Below, piece after piece: positions 4,972-7,074 of a stretch of 7,074 bases of DNA. The notes beneath the pieces are model-generated. The model saw only the letters and a program-made list of their open reading frames with translations, made no database searches and was not told the origin of the DNA. Source of the stretch: Alphaproteobacteria bacterium (GTDB lineage Bacteria; Pseudomonadota; Alphaproteobacteria; Micavibrionales; Micavibrionaceae). Location: assembly GCA_030639165.1 (NCBI GenBank), contig DAOWDF010000059.1:1-7074 (forward strand), in the 5' to 3' direction. The position numbers and the translations under genes were made by a program. Numbering within the stretch: the first letter of the stretch is position 1; the number at the start of each line of letters is the position of its first letter.

Positions 4972-7074
4972 TTATAATGACAATAAGCTAGCATTTCCAC
5001 CAGAGGCGGTTATGTCAGTTGATATAAGCTTTTCAACGGCAAATGCATGCAGGTAGTAGGGGCCACCAGCTTTGGGGCCACTACCAGACATTCCCATACC
5101 TCCAAATGGCTGTACGCCTACGACGGCGCCAGTCATGGAGCGGTTTATATATATGTTACCTGCGTTAACTGCGGATGATATATTATCTTGGGTTGTTTTG
5201 ATGCGGCTATGTACGCCAAAAGTAAGGCCGTAACCGCAAGAGTTTATTTGCTCTATAATGTTTTCAAGGTCATTTGAGTTGTAGCGAATAATATGGAGGA
5301 CGGGGCCGAAAACTTCTTCTTTTAAAATATTAATATTCTCTATTTCGTAGGCTATCGGCTCAAGTAATTGGCTATTATCAGCTGCATAGGCTTTTGTGAG
5401 CAATTTACCGCGGCCTTGCATGTATGAAATGTGCTTTTCTAGAGCTATTTTTGCGGCACTATCTATTATATAGCCGATATCAGCTGATATATGCGAGGGG
5501 TCACTTACCTTTATCTCCTTCATTGTGCCTTTAAGAATTGATATGACGCTATCAGCAATTTCACTTTGTAGGTACAGTACGCGTAGGGCGGAGCATCTTT
5601 GTCCAGCAGAACTAAAGGCGCTTTTTATTACATCGTCTACCACTTGCTCTGGTAGGGCGGAGCTATCTACTATCATTGCGTTTTGCCCGCCTGTTTCGGC
5701 GATAAAAGGAACTATAGAATCATTATTTACTAATATTTGTTGGATTAGCTTGGCAGTAGCGGTTGAGCCAGTAAAGACTACGCCTGCAATATCTTTGTGT
5801 GCGATTATTTCACTTCCAAATGCTCCATTTCCAATCATTAGGTGCAGCGCGTCGCGCGGTATTCCTGCCTCATGCATTAATTCTACTGTACGTGCTGCTA
5901 TATATCGGGTTTGTGACGCAGGTTTGGCTATAACCGCATTGCCAGCGGCGAGGGCTGCGATAATTTGCCCTGTAAATATGGCGAGTGGGAAATTCCATGG
6001 GCTTATGCATGCGAAAACTCCGCGTCCTTCTAATATTAGGCGGTTAGTTTCGCCAGTATAGCTTTGCATTAACCTTCCGTCAGGGCAAAAATCTTTACGC
6101 GCTTGAGCGGCATAATAACGGCAGAAATCTACTGCCTCGCGTAATTCATCATGAGCATCTGGAATGGTTTTTCCTGCTTCATGTACCAAAATTGCGACGA
6201 ATTCTTGTGAGTTTTGCTCTAAAAGGTTAGAAAAACGCTCAATTATTGCCGATCTTTCCTGTACGTCTTTTTTGTTCCATAGTGCAAAACAGTCTTTTGC
6301 ACGTTCAAATGTAGGTGCAATATAACTGCTATTTATCGCATTGGGTGGGGTAGGCAACTTATAGTTAGCTACATAATCCAGTAAATCTTGTGACGATAGT
6401 GGGTCATCTAAATCCATCCCTAAGGAATTAACCCTTTCCTCGCCAAATATATCTTTGGGAAGGGCTATTTTATGGTGGCGATGGTTTTTAGTTTTGAGAA
6501 TTTCGGCTACTGGGTCTGCTGCAATATCCTCGGCCTTAATATTTTTATCAAGCAGGTGATTTACAAATGAAGAGTTAGCTCCATTTTCCAGCAATCTACG
6601 TACAAGATAAGGCAGTAAATCTTTATGCTTTCCGACGGGGGCGTACACCCGTACTTTAGTATCTTTCTTTTTGATTGTATGGGAGTATAGGCGCTCCCCC
6701 ATGCCGTGTAGGCGTTGGAACTCGTAGTCATTAGCGGAAATGCCGCCCTGCTTTGCCATATATTGTGTGGCCGCAATTGTATGAGCATTATGGGTTGCAA
6801 ACATTGGATATATTACGTCTGAATTTGTAAATAAAAGCTGCGCGCATGCTAAATATGATAAATCTGTGTTGGTTTTACGTGTAAAAACTGGGTATTCGGG
6901 GAAGCCCCCCATTTGTGCATGTTTAATTTCGCTATCCCAATATGCGCCTTTAACTAGACGTATTTGAATTTTCCTGTTTTTTTCACGAGCGGAATTTGCT
7001 AAATACTTAATTATTGGAAGGGCGCGTTTTTGATAAGCCTGCACTGCTAGGCCGAAACCATCCCAGCCATCCAG
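4972..7074 (-). CDS. putA: bifunctional proline dehydrogenase / P5C dehydrogenase PutA, C-terminal 700 residues
   Basis: PutA oxidises proline to glutamate in two steps, a flavin proline dehydrogenase (PRODH) and an NAD-dependent P5C dehydrogenase joined by an internal channel. The frame runs off the right edge, and the GTG at 7044 (VQAYQKRAL) is internal, not a start. Visible residues 1-175 are the end of the PRODH barrel: RLVKGAYWDSEI (39-50), RLHGMGE (121-127) and YLVRRLLENGANSSF (156-170, with the paired Arg that binds proline carboxylate). The aldehyde dehydrogenase domain follows: ISPWNFP (357-363), FTGST (434-438), ETGG with the catalytic-region Glu460, and GQRC with nucleophile Cys494. 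The protein ends with the PutA C-terminal motif GGNASLLSL (692-700) directly after the dehydrogenase domain, the layout of short type A enzymes of about 1000 residues. Whether an N-terminal DNA-binding domain exists cannot be seen. The linker before the dehydrogenase domain seems unusually short. Confidence 0.95.
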   Translation of the reverse strand: MDGWDGFGLAVQAYQKRALPIIKYLANSAREKNRKIQIRLVKGAYWDSEIKHAQMGGFPEYPVFTRKTNTDLSYLACAQLLFTNSDVIYPMFATHNAHTIAATQYMAKQGGISANDYEFQRLHGMGERLYSHTIKKKDTKVRVYAPVGKHKDLLPYLVRRLLENGANSSFVNHLLDKNIKAEDIAADPVAEILKTKNHRHHKIALPKDIFGEERVNSLGMDLDDPLSSQDLLDYVANYKLPTPPNAINSSYIAPTFERAKDCFALWNKKDVQERSAIIERFSNLLEQNSQEFVAILVHEAGKTIPDAHDELREAVDFCRYYAAQARKDFCPDGRLMQSYTGETNRLILEGRGVFACISPWNFPLAIFTGQIIAALAAGNAVIAKPASQTRYIAARTVELMHEAGIPRDALHLMIGNGAFGSEIIAHKDIAGVVFTGSTATAKLIQQILVNNDSIVPFIAETGGQNAMIVDSSALPEQVVDDVIKSAFSSAGQRCSALRVLYLQSEIADSVISILKGTMKEIKVSDPSHISADIGYIIDSAAKIALEKHISYMQGRGKLLTKAYAADNSQLLEPIAYEIENINILKEEVFGPVLHIIRYNSNDLENIIEQINSCGYGLTFGVHSRIKTTQDNISSAVNAGNIYINRSMTGAVVGVQPFGGMGMSGSGPKAGGPYYLHAFAVEKLISTDITASGGNASLLSL

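Larger units (their letters stand above)
1121..6265. repeat. dispersed 7-mer CTGTACG, ten copies
   Basis: Exact copies read on the plus strand at 1121, 1893, 2360, 2483, 3382, 4214, 5110, 5886 and 6259, and on the minus strand at 2011-2017. About 0.9 would be expected in 7 kb of random sequence counting both strands. Every copy is followed by C or T (CTGTACGY). They sit in uppP, rsmD, rluB, tadA, purD and putA. Five more copies of the core TGTACG occur without the leading C (5210 plus; 2713, 3540, 6599 and 6642 minus). None lies in the first 1.1 kb. The count was made by eye and may miss a copy. The function is unknown. Confidence 0.55.

Noticed and set aside
5525..6061. 178-codon plus-strand frame over putA
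   Set aside because: It is antisense to the catalytic dehydrogenase domain, with no independent start signal or domain.
6561..6800. 79-codon minus-strand frame in putA
   Set aside because: It is an out-of-frame reading within the PRODH-encoding part of putA, whose own frame is intact.
7042..7044. GTG as a possible start of a 690-residue PutA-like protein
   Set aside because: The frame continues upstream to the window edge with PutA-like residues (GWDGFGLAVQAYQKRA), so this Val is internal to the PRODH domain.

Overview
The window looks like a core-genome segment of an alphaproteobacterium with a modest G+C content (low to mid 40s % by eye). The evidence is the tadA / rluB / rsmD cluster, the alphaproteobacterial character of UppP (DIAVHVGTLL) and TadA (GASDPKGGGV, TCHHRPEVV), and a short type A PutA that ends right after its aldehyde dehydrogenase domain in GGNASL. 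The genus cannot be named from sequence alone. There is no sign of a plasmid, prophage, insertion sequence, CRISPR array, tRNA or rRNA.

Layout from left to right. (1) Positions 1-599, plus strand: the 3' part of a single-pass membrane protein of unknown function. (2) 611-814, minus: a 67-residue two-helix membrane protein, convergent with the first gene and divergent from uppP. (3) 842-1675, plus: uppP, undecaprenyl-diphosphatase. (4) 1654-3140, minus: rluB then rsmD, two rRNA-modification genes joined by a GTGA stop/start overlap. The 3' end of rsmD overlaps that of uppP by 22 nt. (5) 3139-3606, plus: tadA, whose ATG shares the tetranucleotide CATG with the ATG of rluB on the other strand. 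(6) 3613-4908, minus: purD, convergent with tadA. (7) 4972 to the right edge, minus: the C-terminal 700 residues of putA.

Functionally the middle of the window is a translation-maintenance group (RsmD for 16S rRNA, RluB for 23S rRNA, TadA for wobble inosine in tRNA). It is flanked by a cell-wall lipid recycling gene (uppP), a purine biosynthesis gene (purD) and a proline catabolism gene (putA). Packing is very tight: no gap exceeds 63 nt, four junctions overlap or lie within 11 nt, and no strong intrinsic terminator is visible.

The most unusual signal is not a gene. The 7-mer CTGTACG occurs 10 times (both strands counted) between 1121 and 6265, against about one expected. It is always followed by a pyrimidine, falls in several reading frames and encodes different residues. 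Nine of the ten copies read along the plus strand whichever way the gene runs. This could be a dispersed DNA-level signal (uptake, Chi-like or segregation type), but the whole genome is needed to decide. I found no convincing new multi-gene system here.
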